In this document: in pieces, positions 16,558 through 25,539 of the stretch
Numbering within the stretch: position 1 is the stretch's first letter
How the letters are laid out: the number at the start of each line of letters is the position of its first letter
Origin: an uncultured Bacteroidota bacterium
GTDB taxonomy: Bacteria > Bacteroidota > Bacteroidia > JADZBD01
Assembly (NCBI GenBank): GCA_937924855.1
Contig: CALEYQ010000069.1
Location: forward strand, 9,967 to 73,966
DNA length: 64,000 nt
Reading direction: 5' to 3'
The notes under the pieces: generated by a model
Told to the model about the DNA's origin: nothing
Databases searched by the model: none
The model's input: only the letters and a program-made list of their open reading frames with translations
Program-made: the position numbers and the translations under genes

Positions 16558-17721
16558 CTAATCTTTATTAAAAAGGCTCTTATTTAAAACCAGCACTTTC
16601 TCATTATTTGAGATTCTTTTCCCATACTCAAAGGCATTTTTACAGGCCGACCGGAAATCATCGGGGTTTAATTTCAGGAGTCGGGCTAAAGCTCCGGACA
16701 GGCTTGAGGAGTCATCCGGATTGAAAAGAAATCCGGCATTTTGGGTTTCAATATCGGTCCATGGCGTTTTTCGGCTACAGATAACGGGTCGGGCGGCATA
16801 GAATCCCTGGACAACAGAGTGCCCGAAATTTTCGGCAAAGGAAGGGTGAAAAAAGGCATGCGCCTTTGACACTTCCATATTAATACTTAAGGGGTTAAGT
16901 GGGCCTTCAAATTTCACGGAGAATCGGGTTTTATGTTTATCCGAAAGAGCGAGACAACGGGAATAATACTGTGGGTCGTAGACAGGACCGAAAATTCTCC
17001 AGGAAATCTGCAGATGTGAAAATTCAGGCAATTGAGAAATCACCGCAAGGGCTTCTATTCCGCCCAGAATGTTTTTCTCGGGGGCAATACGGGAAACGGA
17101 AACAAGATCAAGCTTTTCTCCGGTAAATTCAGCAGGAGAAAAGGAATCGGGGCATTTGGCGGGGACGTTGGGAGCCACTTTAACTTTTGCTCCGGGAAAG
17201 TGAGTCAATACCTGTTCCCTTTCCATTTCGTTGGTAGCATGAAAAACCACATCAGAAAACCAGGCATTCCATCGTGCCAGCTTGCGATATATTTTTTTCT
17301 TAAGGTATTTTATGGCCAAAGCACTCGGAGCCAGCATAACCCGCACAGAAACAATTTTAAGAATCTTTTTATTCCGTGAGACAAATTTCAGCGGTACCCT
17401 GCAGAAGAACTTACTGTATATGCCGTTAATATGGATAACATCGGGGTTTACTTCCGTAATCAATTCTCCTATTTCGGAACCATTTACTTTTCCGTAATCG
17501 AAATAGTAAACCGGAATATCAAATGGACCCTTTTGCCAGGAACCGGGGATTAAATCAGGATAGGGTTCTCTTTCTGTATAGTCGCAGTTCGTGGTTATTA
17601 CCCTGAAATCAAAATCATCTTTAAGATTTGAAATCATGTTGAGCAAAGATTCCACAGGTCCGCCGGCTTTGTAACCGGGGTAAAACCACTCCGAAAAAAT
17701 CAATACTACCGGTTTATTCAT
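16558..17721 (-). CDS. Glycosyltransferase, GT4 (group 1) family
   Basis: A 387-residue GT-B-fold enzyme. The N-terminal domain has the acceptor-side glycine-rich segment GYKAGGPVESL (about residues 15-25). The C-terminal domain has VSRIAPEKNILGGIEAL (about 205-220) and the nucleotide-binding E-x-F-G-H-S-V-V-Q-G-F segment (about 320). These are standard retaining GT4 features. It presumably adds one sugar during synthesis of the locus polysaccharide at the cytoplasmic face of the membrane; donor and acceptor are unknown. It overlaps the upstream asnB by 8 bases. Confidence 0.88.
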   Translation of the reverse strand: MNKPVVLIFSEWFYPGYKAGGPVESLLNMISNLKDDFDFRVITTNCDYTEREPYPDLIPGSWQKGPFDIPVYYFDYGKVNGSEIGELITEVNPDVIHINGIYSKFFCRVPLKFVSRNKKILKIVSVRVMLAPSALAIKYLKKKIYRKLARWNAWFSDVVFHATNEMEREQVLTHFPGAKVKVAPNVPAKCPDSFSPAEFTGEKLDLVSVSRIAPEKNILGGIEALAVISQLPEFSHLQISWRIFGPVYDPQYYSRCLALSDKHKTRFSVKFEGPLNPLSINMEVSKAHAFFHPSFAENFGHSVVQGFYAARPVICSRKTPWTDIETQNAGFLFNPDDSSSLSGALARLLKLNPDDFRSACKNAFEYGKRISNNEKVLVLNKSLFNKD

Positions 17722-19618
17722 CGATTTGATTTCGTACCAGCCAGTCTTCGAGTACCATGAGGTGAAATAAAGATGACCAGGTCACCGCAGGGTTTCCTTT
17801 TAGAAAGTCCTCCCATAGGTTCAGGGGAGTAATTTTCCCGATAAAATCTCTCGCGGATAAATTATATAGATTATTATAAAAAACATCTTTAAGCTCAGTT
17901 TTCATCCATTGTTCCCAGGGAAGGGTAAATCCCATTTTTTTTCGGGAATAAATTTCGGGAGGTAAAACACCCGGCAGGGAATCTACCAAAAGAGATTTTG
18001 GAAAACTGCCTTTTTTAAGCGTATCGGGCAGCGAAATAACATATTCTACCAGGCGGTAATCCAGGAAAGGGGCTCTGACTTCGAGGCCATGGCTCATGCT
18101 CATGACATCTGTATCTCTCAGCAAAACATTATTCAAATAGGTGCATATTTCAGCCCGGGAAACAAAGCCGTAAATTCCAGTTTCTTTTTCGCCGGGCACA
18201 GGGGCCAATAATTCGGATAAATAATCGCGCTCCGGTTTTGGAATTTCCAATAACAATTCAAGGGTTTCCGGAGAAAAAGAGGACCTGAAAATCTTATAAA
18301 TATCACGCAACTCACCGGAGGGACTGCATAAAATTTCCGCTTTTTTCAGAGCGGTTTTGTCCATTTTAATGCTGCGGTAAAATCCGGCCATAGCTTTCCT
18401 AAGCGGAACAGGTAAAGAAAACAGCCAGCGCCTGGCCATTATTTCTCCGGCCTGTCGGAAATAATGGTAGCCACCGAAAATTTCATCACTGCCCAGGCCC
18501 GACAAAGCCACTTTGTATCCTTCTTCTCTTACGGCTTTTGAAACAACCCAGGTATTAATTCCGTCGCCTCCGGGATGGTCGTAGGCTCCGAGTGCATGTG
18601 GCACCGACTCAAGCAATTGTCGTCCCGATAAATTTATTCGGTGGTGATGGGTCTTATACTTTTCTGAAATCAGGGTTGAATAATCATCCTCAGAAAATTC
18701 AGCTTCATCAAAAACCACAGAAAAAGTATGCACAGGTGAAGAAGAAACTTCAGCCATTATTGCGGAAACGATGGAAGAATCGATTCCACCGCTCAAAAAT
18801 GCGCCCACCGGAACATCTGACACCAGCCGCTTTTCCACCGAGGCGTATAACAGGGCTTTAATATTTTTTCGGACTAAGTCGGGCGATTCAGAATTTGCAT
18901 TTTTTATTTCACGGTTAAGCGTGTAATAGGGTTTAATAAGTAAGCCGGCGGAATTAAAATGCATGGAATGACCGGGCATCAGGCAAAAAACATCCCGTAC
19001 CAGGGTTTGGGGGGCATGCACGGTTTGATAACGGAAATATTCTCCGAGTGCTGATCTGTTTAACTTCCGGGGCACCCATCCCGATTCCAGCAGCGACCTG
19101 ATCTCGCTTGAAAAAATAAGAGAGCCGGCATCCATGTAGTAGTAAAGAGGTTTTTTTCCGAAGCGGTCTCGGGAAATAAACAATTCATCCTTCAGCTTAT
19201 CGTAAATGGCAAATGCAAACATGCCATCCAGAAAGCGGGGTAAATCCTCGCCCCAGCGCTGATATCCTGCAAGAATTACTTCGGAGTCGGATTGGGTAGA
19301 AAAGGGATAGGAAATATGATTACTTCCGGAAGAAACCCGGGAAAGTTCATTTTTCAGTTCTTTGAAATTGTAAATTTCTCCATTGTAAACCAGGGTGTAT
19401 CGATTGTCGTAGGAATGCATGGGTTGATTTCCCGATGCAGTAAGATCAATGATAGATAATCGTCGGTGTCCAAGTCCCACCCTATGCACACCGGAATCAT
19501 GAAAAAACACCCCTTCCCCATCCGGTCCACGGTGCGCCGAGGCATTATTCATGCGACTCAGTGCATCTGAAAAACCCTCCCTGTGGGGCGGCACCACAAA
19601 TCCGTTAATTCCACACAT
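17714..19618 (-). CDS. asnB: AsnB-type glutamine-dependent amidotransferase (copy 1)
   Basis: A 634-residue asparagine synthase-like protein with an intact N-terminal class II glutaminase domain (C2 of MCGINGF, then AHRGPDGEG and YNGEIYNF) and a C-terminal PP-loop synthetase domain (FLSGGIDSS, about residue 270; later GLGSDEIFGGYHYF). Canonical AsnB makes asparagine from aspartate, glutamine and ATP. Copies inside polysaccharide loci (WbpS-like) are thought to amidate sugar carboxylates instead. This is one of four in the locus. It sits between two GT4 genes with overlaps of 14 and 8 bases. Confidence 0.92.
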   Translation of the reverse strand: MCGINGFVVPPHREGFSDALSRMNNASAHRGPDGEGVFFHDSGVHRVGLGHRRLSIIDLTASGNQPMHSYDNRYTLVYNGEIYNFKELKNELSRVSSGSNHISYPFSTQSDSEVILAGYQRWGEDLPRFLDGMFAFAIYDKLKDELFISRDRFGKKPLYYYMDAGSLIFSSEIRSLLESGWVPRKLNRSALGEYFRYQTVHAPQTLVRDVFCLMPGHSMHFNSAGLLIKPYYTLNREIKNANSESPDLVRKNIKALLYASVEKRLVSDVPVGAFLSGGIDSSIVSAIMAEVSSSPVHTFSVVFDEAEFSEDDYSTLISEKYKTHHHRINLSGRQLLESVPHALGAYDHPGGDGINTWVVSKAVREEGYKVALSGLGSDEIFGGYHYFRQAGEIMARRWLFSLPVPLRKAMAGFYRSIKMDKTALKKAEILCSPSGELRDIYKIFRSSFSPETLELLLEIPKPERDYLSELLAPVPGEKETGIYGFVSRAEICTYLNNVLLRDTDVMSMSHGLEVRAPFLDYRLVEYVISLPDTLKKGSFPKSLLVDSLPGVLPPEIYSRKKMGFTLPWEQWMKTELKDVFYNNLYNLSARDFIGKITPLNLWEDFLKGNPAVTWSSLFHLMVLEDWLVRNQIDE

Positions 19619-20663
19619 AGTTTTTCATTAGGTGTAACAAACGGGAGGTCCATTTAGAGGGTGAGTTTTTTTCAGAGAGTGTGCGACTGACTTCACCCAT
19701 TTCGAGAAGTTCATCTGTGCTACTTCTTGCAAAAATTTTCATTTTTGCAACGAGGCCAATCACATCCTCCGATTTAAAAACAAATCCATTTTTGCCTTCT
19801 TTCAAAAAATCAATCCGGGATTCAACCTTATCACTTACTAAAAGGGGAAAACCGGCTGCGGCCATTTCATGAAGAGCCACCCCCCAGGGTTCATACCGGC
19901 TCGGCATAACAAACACGCCGGCTCGCTGAACCAGCTTTTCAAAATCCCGGGGTTGCACAAAACCCAGGTGTTTTATTTTGGGGTGAGAAACGGGTTTAAT
20001 CGATCCTGTGCCGGCACACCAAAGTTCCCAATCGGGAAAATCTGTTGAGAAAATCTGGAAGGCAGTCCATAATTCGGGGAGGCCTTTAAACTCATAGTAC
20101 CGGCCTGAGTAAAGAAATACCTTAGGGAAATTATTCTTTTTAGCTTCCGCTCCTATGCGTCCCCATTCCAGAAAGGGACCGGTTCTTGCGGAATAGTAGC
20201 CGAGTCCGACTTGTTGTTCGGAAAAACCGAGTTTAAGCGCGTATTTTCTCTGTGTGGGTCCGGGAACCCAGCAGAAATTAAACAAACGACCCAGGGTAAA
20301 TGGGAAAACCAGTCTGGCAACCGTTTGCTTTAAATTGCCCTTCCAGGGATTGTCGAGGGCCAGAATTCTTACAGGAACATTTTTGAATTGGCGGATCAGC
20401 CACAAATAGTCTTTATCGAGCCAACCGGAGACCATAATTCCATCCGGATTGAAATCTGCGATGTTCTTTTTCAGTTCACTTCTTCCGGTGCTTCCCTTAA
20501 CGATGGTTCTAATTTTCGGATTTAGCGATAGTTTAAAGGGGGCTTCGGGATTAACCCGCCAATGCACGAGCAAAACCTCAGCTTCACCCGATTCCACCAG
20601 TTCATCCAGGCAACCCAGGGTGTAATCTGCCAATTCGGAATAAAGAATTACGATACGGGTCAT
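19605..20663 (-). CDS. Glycosyltransferase, GT4 family
   Basis: A 352-residue GT-B-type enzyme. The C-terminal nucleotide-sugar domain shows FLYSGRYYEFKGLPELWTAF (about residues 185-205) and the motif S-R-Y-E-P-W-G-V-A-L-H-E-M-A-A-A-G (about 255-272), with the conserved E-x7-E acid pair. The N-terminal half is short and lacks a signal peptide, so the enzyme is cytoplasmic or peripheral. It overlaps the Wzy-like gene upstream by 4 bases and asnB downstream by 14, placing it firmly in the polysaccharide operon. Sugar specificity is not readable. Confidence 0.87.
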   Translation of the reverse strand: MTRIVILYSELADYTLGCLDELVESGEAEVLLVHWRVNPEAPFKLSLNPKIRTIVKGSTGRSELKKNIADFNPDGIMVSGWLDKDYLWLIRQFKNVPVRILALDNPWKGNLKQTVARLVFPFTLGRLFNFCWVPGPTQRKYALKLGFSEQQVGLGYYSARTGPFLEWGRIGAEAKKNNFPKVFLYSGRYYEFKGLPELWTAFQIFSTDFPDWELWCAGTGSIKPVSHPKIKHLGFVQPRDFEKLVQRAGVFVMPSRYEPWGVALHEMAAAGFPLLVSDKVESRIDFLKEGKNGFVFKSEDVIGLVAKMKIFARSSTDELLEMGEVSRTLSEKNSPSKWTSRLLHLMKNYVWN

Positions 20664-21988
20664 ACGGCGGAGGGTTGCGGACTTACCGGCAGCGAATTTC
20701 TTGAAGAAATAAAGGCTTTATATTTCACTTTGTTATAATAGTAAATCCAGAGAAAAAGCGGAAATCCGTTCAGGAAGTAGTGTCCCTGCCGGAACAGGTT
20801 CAGCAAAATCATAATCAGGATAGAATTGGAAATTAGCCAAAAGGAATCAGGAACATCGGGGTCCTCTTCATTTCGTTTAATAAATCCAAAAAACAAAACA
20901 AAAATCATCAAAGATGTTCCGAACAAACCGGTTTCAGAAATGAGACGAAGCAGCATGGAATTTGCGTCTGCAGAGTTAAGATCGAAACCATGTATTTTAA
21001 CATTTTTCGTCAGTGAAAATTTGGAGAATGCAACGGGGTGAGAACCGAGGCCGGTTCCGAACAGAAAATTACCCTTAAAATTTTCCGTGGCTACATGGTA
21101 GTTATTATACAAAATAATAGAAGAACCGTGGGTTTTTCCAATGGTGAAAGTGCCTGTCCCGAAAACTTCAACGGTTCCGTCATAACGCTCCTGAAATTCA
21201 GAAACATTATTATAAAGAAAATTAAAGGAAACAATAAGGATCGGAATGAAAAGTAAAATATACCGGATAAGTCCGTAATTAATTAACAAAAAAACAAGGG
21301 TTGCCAATATTCCTGCAAAGCCCAATCCGGAAAAGGACAAAAAGTAAACCACCAGAATAGTAATTGACTCATACCGTTTCAGATGAAATGGTTTTCGGGA
21401 AAAAAGATTATAGGCTGAAATAAAAAAAGCAGGGGATAATGTAGTAGACAGATATGTAGGTTCACCAAATATTGAATTTACGCGGATTCCAAAATTACCA
21501 CCCGTTATCACTCCCCACTTATTCAACAACCAGGTATAATCATAACCGGGTTTAAATCCAATCTGAAATGAAATAAATTGAAAAATTCCCAATAAGCTAA
21601 CAAAGAATGCCCCCTTAAGATAGTAGTAGAAGATTTTTTCGAGTTTAAAATCAAAGGCTCTTAAGAAATAAAAATAAAAAAGGTAGGAGAAAAACATTCC
21701 CAAAAAGACTTTGAAAAACAATGGAAAGGTGTTTTTCCCCAAGTAAACATTCACGATTCCGGTAATCAGTAAGGCTCCGAAAATCCAACCAATATGGGCA
21801 GGAATTCCAAAACGAAAAAAGAAAACGGGGATTAACAAAACAAACACCACATATCCGATATAAATTTCAGCAGGTGATGTGGCTAGCACCAGAGAATTCA
21901 CAAAAACGGAAATGAAGACAAGAAAAATAATTATCCGGTTTGTCCGGTTTAAAAAAGGATCGGTGGAAGGAAGCAGTGCTTCACTCAT
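20660..21988 (-). CDS. Wzy-like O-antigen polymerase/ligase family membrane protein
   Basis: A 442-residue protein with about ten to twelve membrane helices and one larger extracytoplasmic loop before the last helices (about residues 265-345). That loop carries the segment FLFGTGLGSHPVAFS and a following asparagine/serine-rich stretch, as in O-antigen polymerase and WaaL-like ligases. It would polymerise repeat units or ligate the chain on the periplasmic side. It overlaps both neighbours by 4 bases. Polymerase versus ligase cannot be decided by sequence reading. Confidence 0.75.
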   Translation of the reverse strand: MSEALLPSTDPFLNRTNRIIIFLVFISVFVNSLVLATSPAEIYIGYVVFVLLIPVFFFRFGIPAHIGWIFGALLITGIVNVYLGKNTFPLFFKVFLGMFFSYLFYFYFLRAFDFKLEKIFYYYLKGAFFVSLLGIFQFISFQIGFKPGYDYTWLLNKWGVITGGNFGIRVNSIFGEPTYLSTTLSPAFFISAYNLFSRKPFHLKRYESITILVVYFLSFSGLGFAGILATLVFLLINYGLIRYILLFIPILIVSFNFLYNNVSEFQERYDGTVEVFGTGTFTIGKTHGSSIILYNNYHVATENFKGNFLFGTGLGSHPVAFSKFSLTKNVKIHGFDLNSADANSMLLRLISETGLFGTSLMIFVLFFGFIKRNEEDPDVPDSFWLISNSILIMILLNLFRQGHYFLNGFPLFLWIYYYNKVKYKAFISSRNSLPVSPQPSAV

Positions 21989-23010
21989 GCTTTTTTGCTA
22001 AATTCGGATAGTCCTGACAATTCCCGAATTAAATAATAGATAATTAGCGGTGTGGCAATATAAAAATACCTTCCGGTATTATTTCCCAGAACGGCAACCA
22101 CGCTGATAATGTTAATCTGAACGAATAAAGCCACGGTTATAATAAAATGATTCCTTGAAAAACCAAGCCCCTTAACTTTTTTGTAAGCCACCAATACAAA
22201 GTATAGGAACAAAATATTTTGAATCAGGAGGGATTGCCTGATATAGGGAAAAATGGGAAATTGCCATTTAAACACAGCCTCAGAATATTTGTCCATTGAA
22301 ATCTGGTGACTGAAATGATCGGTAAAAAACAAGGTCTTTCTCAAAACAAAATAGGTTACAAAACACAAAACCGAAGCAAGAGCAACCTCAAGGTAAAATC
22401 GTTTCTTTCCATCTAACAGATAATCCAGAACTCCAACCAATCCAAAAACAAAAAAAGTATATTCTCTTTGGAAAATACTCAGAAACAAAAACACGAGGTA
22501 CCACCGGCTCCTGGCCAGATAAAAATGAAATATAAGGGCAAACAGCAAAACCCCGCAGGCATCAGCCATTGGAGTCAATTCAAAAAACAAAGTTCCGAAC
22601 CCTAACAGGTAGAGGACTCCTCCAGCCCAGGCCAGCCATTCTACCTCTAAAAACTTCATCAGGGTTCTGTAAATAACCAGACAGGTAAAAACAACACACA
22701 GGTAATTAAAAAGGATGGCGCTGAAGAAAACCCGTTGGTCGTAATCAGGATTATCAAAAACAATCTGGGCAGGGTAATAGATTCCGGTTTTATGGAGCAA
22801 ATAAATACTGCCGGAACTGATCAGGCGCATATTAAAGGGGGACTCAACCGACTTAAAATCCCAATCTTTATATAGTCTGTAATAACTAAAATAGTCTTTC
22901 CCGCCGAAATCGGGGGTGCTGAATTTGTAGGAATGGTAAAAGAGAGGATAGCTTAAAAGGACAAAAACAAGAAGCTGCTTGAATTGAAAATTCAGGATTC
23001 CGGATTTCAT
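21985..23010 (-). CDS. Polytopic membrane protein of a polysaccharide locus
   Basis: A 341-residue protein with about nine hydrophobic segments and short loops. The first periplasmic loop contains DFGGKDYFSYYRLYKDWDF, and later come ELTPMADACGVLLF and FQREYTFFVFG, with charged residues at membrane borders. The layout is like integral-membrane glycosyltransferases (GT-C or EpsG/DUF2029-type) or flippase-like proteins, but no diagnostic motif was recognised. It overlaps the Wzy-like gene by 4 bases and follows the GT2 gene by 30 bases. Function is left open. Confidence 0.6.
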   Translation of the reverse strand: MKSGILNFQFKQLLVFVLLSYPLFYHSYKFSTPDFGGKDYFSYYRLYKDWDFKSVESPFNMRLISSGSIYLLHKTGIYYPAQIVFDNPDYDQRVFFSAILFNYLCVVFTCLVIYRTLMKFLEVEWLAWAGGVLYLLGFGTLFFELTPMADACGVLLFALIFHFYLARSRWYLVFLFLSIFQREYTFFVFGLVGVLDYLLDGKKRFYLEVALASVLCFVTYFVLRKTLFFTDHFSHQISMDKYSEAVFKWQFPIFPYIRQSLLIQNILFLYFVLVAYKKVKGLGFSRNHFIITVALFVQINIISVVAVLGNNTGRYFYIATPLIIYYLIRELSGLSEFSKKA

Positions 23011-23040
23011 AGGTATAGATAATGGTCAAAGGTACAAAAA

Positions 23041-23790
23041 TCAGGCTTTTCCACCCCTTTTGTAATGGCTTCTGATTTTGAGGAGTTCAAAGGGGACCTT
23101 GATCATATAGCTGAGCTTTATTTTTGAGCCTCCAACTTCCTTCCAGGCACCTACGGGAATTTCAAGGGTTGAGCGAAGCGTGTTCTCAATGCCCAGATAA
23201 TTTCTCAACCTGGCGAGGATTTCAACATCAAAAAGCCAACGGCTGATGAATGGCTTATCAAAAACATAGGGTATTATCACGGGCCGGAAAATTTTTGCCC
23301 CGCATTGCGAATCGTAAACAGGTAGTTTAAGGATTATGCTTGCCACGGTGGAGAATACCCTACCGAGGTAGTGCCTCGTAGAACTCCTTTCAACTTCCGC
23401 TCCCAATCGCTTCATTCGGGAAGCAAGAGTATATAGTTTTAATTCCCGTGCCTCCTCAATTATCTGAAGCATCCGGGGAATCTCACTCAACGGAGTAGCC
23501 AGATCAGCATCCCAATACCCAATAAATGCATAACCCTCCTGTTGGATGTGCAACACCCCTTGACGAACGGCTTCTGCCTTACCCGAATTGACCGGAAGGT
23601 CCAACACGCGGAACCCCTCCCCGGCTTCAGCACAAAATGCGGCAAGCATTTTTCCCGTATTATCAGAACTACCATCATTTACAAAGCAAAAATCAACGGC
23701 ATTGAAGTGCTGTCGAAAGTTGCGAAACTCCTCAACCTTCAATCGAAATTCCTCATTAAAGCAAGGAATAATTATTCCGGTCTTTTGCAT
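23041..23790 (-). CDS. Glycosyltransferase, GT2 family, polyprenyl-phosphate (DPM1/DPG-like) type
   Basis: A 249-residue GT-A-fold enzyme without membrane helices. The N-terminal IIPCFNEEFRL segment, the N-D-G-S-S-D-N-T-G loop (about residues 38-46) and the metal-binding D-A-D-L-A-T-P motif (about 94-100) resemble dolichyl/undecaprenyl-phosphate glucosyl- or mannosyltransferases. Such enzymes load a sugar on a lipid phosphate for use by GT-C transferases. The membrane protein encoded just downstream could be a partner, but that is inference. The start overlaps the upstream methyltransferase gene by 19 bases. Confidence 0.82.
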   Translation of the reverse strand: MQKTGIIIPCFNEEFRLKVEEFRNFRQHFNAVDFCFVNDGSSDNTGKMLAAFCAEAGEGFRVLDLPVNSGKAEAVRQGVLHIQQEGYAFIGYWDADLATPLSEIPRMLQIIEEARELKLYTLASRMKRLGAEVERSSTRHYLGRVFSTVASIILKLPVYDSQCGAKIFRPVIIPYVFDKPFISRWLFDVEILARLRNYLGIENTLRSTLEIPVGAWKEVGGSKIKLSYMIKVPFELLKIRSHYKRGGKA

Positions 23791-24554
23791 AAAATATAAT
23801 TCGATAATCCGGGAATTTTTATCCCCAGGGTTCCCAAAGAAAAAGAAAAGGCAAAATCACCCACCAGCACGTTTTTTATCAGATTCGTTTTAACTTTTCC
23901 TCCACCCCATTCCACAAGTCCGGTTGTCTCCTTACCGGGAGGGAAAAATTTTTCCCGGGTAACCTGAAGCGCTCTTGGATATAAAAGCGAATGAAAAAAA
24001 TAGCCTGTTTTAATGGGCTGAAACCCGGCCCTCGAAATATGTGCCTCCAGCATTTTGTTGTTATACCTCCTATAGTGACCTAAAAATCGATCATGTGAGC
24101 AAAACAAAGCCTGATATGCAGGTACGGTAATTACAACAAGGGCATCCTTGGAAATAAATGAAAAACTCTCAAGCATTTTCAAAAAACCAATATCGTCTTC
24201 AATGTGTTCGATCACATCCAAAAGCAAGACCAGATTTACCTTTTCCTTGAAATTCTCCTGGGCCTGATCAAGAGTTTTAAAAGCAGAAATTCCCAGAATC
24301 TCCAGCGTTTGCTTTTCAGATTCAAGAAGTGAATCCGAAAATTCTATATCAACCGCTACGGCACTCCCATCAGGAAATTTCTTTTTAAATTCTTTGATAA
24401 AAAACAGGTCACCGCACCCCAGGTCAAGGATATTCCCGGGCTTCGAACCGGCATACTTACGAACCAGCCTAGAAACCACCTCAAGCCGTGCCAATTCCCA
24501 GGGATGTCGGAAAGCCGGAGAGGAATTTCGATGCGATGATTCTCTTAGGTCCAT
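23772..24554 (-). CDS. Class I SAM-dependent methyltransferase
   Basis: A 260-residue protein with motif I D-L-G-C-G-D (about residue 44), an acidic residue ending strand 2 (AVDIEF), and the post-motif LVLLLDVIEHIEDD typical of UbiE/Methyltransf_11/23 families. The substrate is not evident; in this locus it may methylate a sugar or lipid-linked intermediate. I used the ATG at 24554 (MDLRESS). The frame continues 60 codons upstream, but those codons lie across the divergent promoter and inside the plus-strand epimerase gene. It begins the second minus-strand block, which runs to comEC. Confidence 0.82.
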   Translation of the reverse strand: MDLRESSHRNSSPAFRHPWELARLEVVSRLVRKYAGSKPGNILDLGCGDLFFIKEFKKKFPDGSAVAVDIEFSDSLLESEKQTLEILGISAFKTLDQAQENFKEKVNLVLLLDVIEHIEDDIGFLKMLESFSFISKDALVVITVPAYQALFCSHDRFLGHYRRYNNKMLEAHISRAGFQPIKTGYFFHSLLYPRALQVTREKFFPPGKETTGLVEWGGGKVKTNLIKNVLVGDFAFSFSLGTLGIKIPGLSNYILCKRPE

Positions 24555-24569
24555 TTTGCCAATATTAAG

Positions 24570-24585
24570 TATCTTTGCAAAGGTA
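24570..24585. promoter_or_regulatory. Back-to-back divergent -7 elements
   Basis: TATCTTTG (24570-24577, plus strand) is immediately followed by CAAAGGTA (24578-24585), which is TACCTTTG on the minus strand. Both match TAnnTTTG exactly. The plus element serves the epimerase gene at 24619 and the minus element serves the methyltransferase at 24554. Each start site would fall within the opposite -7 element. Each also has a TTTG 11 bases upstream, shorter than the usual -33 spacing. Confidence 0.65.
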
Positions 24586-24618
24586 CATTTTGGCATCAAA
24601 CCACCATATATCCAAACT

Positions 24619-25539
24619 ATGAAATCCGTTCTTGTTACAGGAGGCGCTGGCTTTATCGGCAGCCACTTGGTCAAAAGCCTGGTTAAATCAGGGGTCAGGG
24701 TGGTTGTTTTGGACAACTTAATGAGAGGGAACAAAATTGATCCCTTTTACCTGAAAAAAATCCACTTTATTAAGGGTGATGTAAGGAACCCGGAAACAGT
24801 TCTGAATGCCTGCAAGGGCGTTGACACTATCTTTCACTTTGCCGCTGTCCTGGGAGTTGACATTGTGGCTGACTGCCCCGTCGATACCATGGAAACCGAA
24901 ATATTAGGACTGAAAAATGTTACCGATGCGGCTCTATCTCTGGGTATTGAGAAAATTATCTATTCCTCTACAAGCGGAGTTTACGGACACAGCGCCATAG
25001 AAAAATCATTCACCGAAACCATCCAGGTTGACCCACGAACAAGTTATGCCATTGCCAAAAGATATAACGAAATTTACCTGAAAGCCCTCCACGAAGAAAA
25101 AGGAATACAGTCTGCCTCACTTCGTTTATTTAACGTGTATGGACCCGGACAAGACAATCGTATGGTAATTCCCCGATTTATGGAGCAGGCCCAATCGGGA
25201 GAAGCCATTACAGTTTTTGGGGATGGAAGCCAAACCCGCGATTTCACCTATATCGACGATACCATTGAGGCCTGTCTGCGGGTTGCCAAAAAAGTAAAAG
25301 GCTGTGAGGTATTAAATATTTCCAACGAGGAAGAAGTACCCATTCTCGAACTGGCCAAGACCATTCTTGCCAAAACAAAATCTAAATCTGAAATTCATTT
25401 TATCGAAGCTCCAAAAAAACGATACGACTACGAAGTAGAAAGGCGGGTGGGAAATTCCAAAAAACTTAAGGAGCTAACGGGCTACAAACCCAAAACCACT
25501 CTTTCCAAAGGCCTCGACCTCCTCATCAAAAACCAATAG
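24619..25539 (+). CDS. NAD-dependent nucleotide-sugar epimerase/dehydratase (extended SDR)
   Basis: A 306-residue extended short-chain dehydrogenase/reductase. It has the NAD-binding TGGAGFIGSH near the N-terminus, the catalytic S-S-T-S-G-V-Y-G and Y-A-I-A-K (YxxxK), and the typical R-L-F-N-V-Y-G-P-G-Q and F-G-D-G-S-Q-T-R-D-F-T-Y segments. It probably acts on UDP- or GDP-sugars, for example as a 4-epimerase. The ATG at 24619 is right for the family; a longer frame upstream overlaps the divergent methyltransferase. It is the only plus-strand gene inside the polysaccharide locus, and its end overlaps the convergent GT4 gene by 14 bases. Confidence 0.9.
   Translation: MKSVLVTGGAGFIGSHLVKSLVKSGVRVVVLDNLMRGNKIDPFYLKKIHFIKGDVRNPETVLNACKGVDTIFHFAAVLGVDIVADCPVDTMETEILGLKNVTDAALSLGIEKIIYSSTSGVYGHSAIEKSFTETIQVDPRTSYAIAKRYNEIYLKALHEEKGIQSASLRLFNVYGPGQDNRMVIPRFMEQAQSGEAITVFGDGSQTRDFTYIDDTIEACLRVAKKVKGCEVLNISNEEEVPILELAKTILAKTKSKSEIHFIEAPKKRYDYEVERRVGNSKKLKELTGYKPKTTLSKGLDLLIKNQ

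Noticed and set aside
24394..24618. Extended N-terminus of the plus-strand epimerase
   Set aside because: The extra 75 codons are antisense to the methyltransferase gene, precede the promoter, and lack family resemblance. The family starts at MKSVLVTGG.
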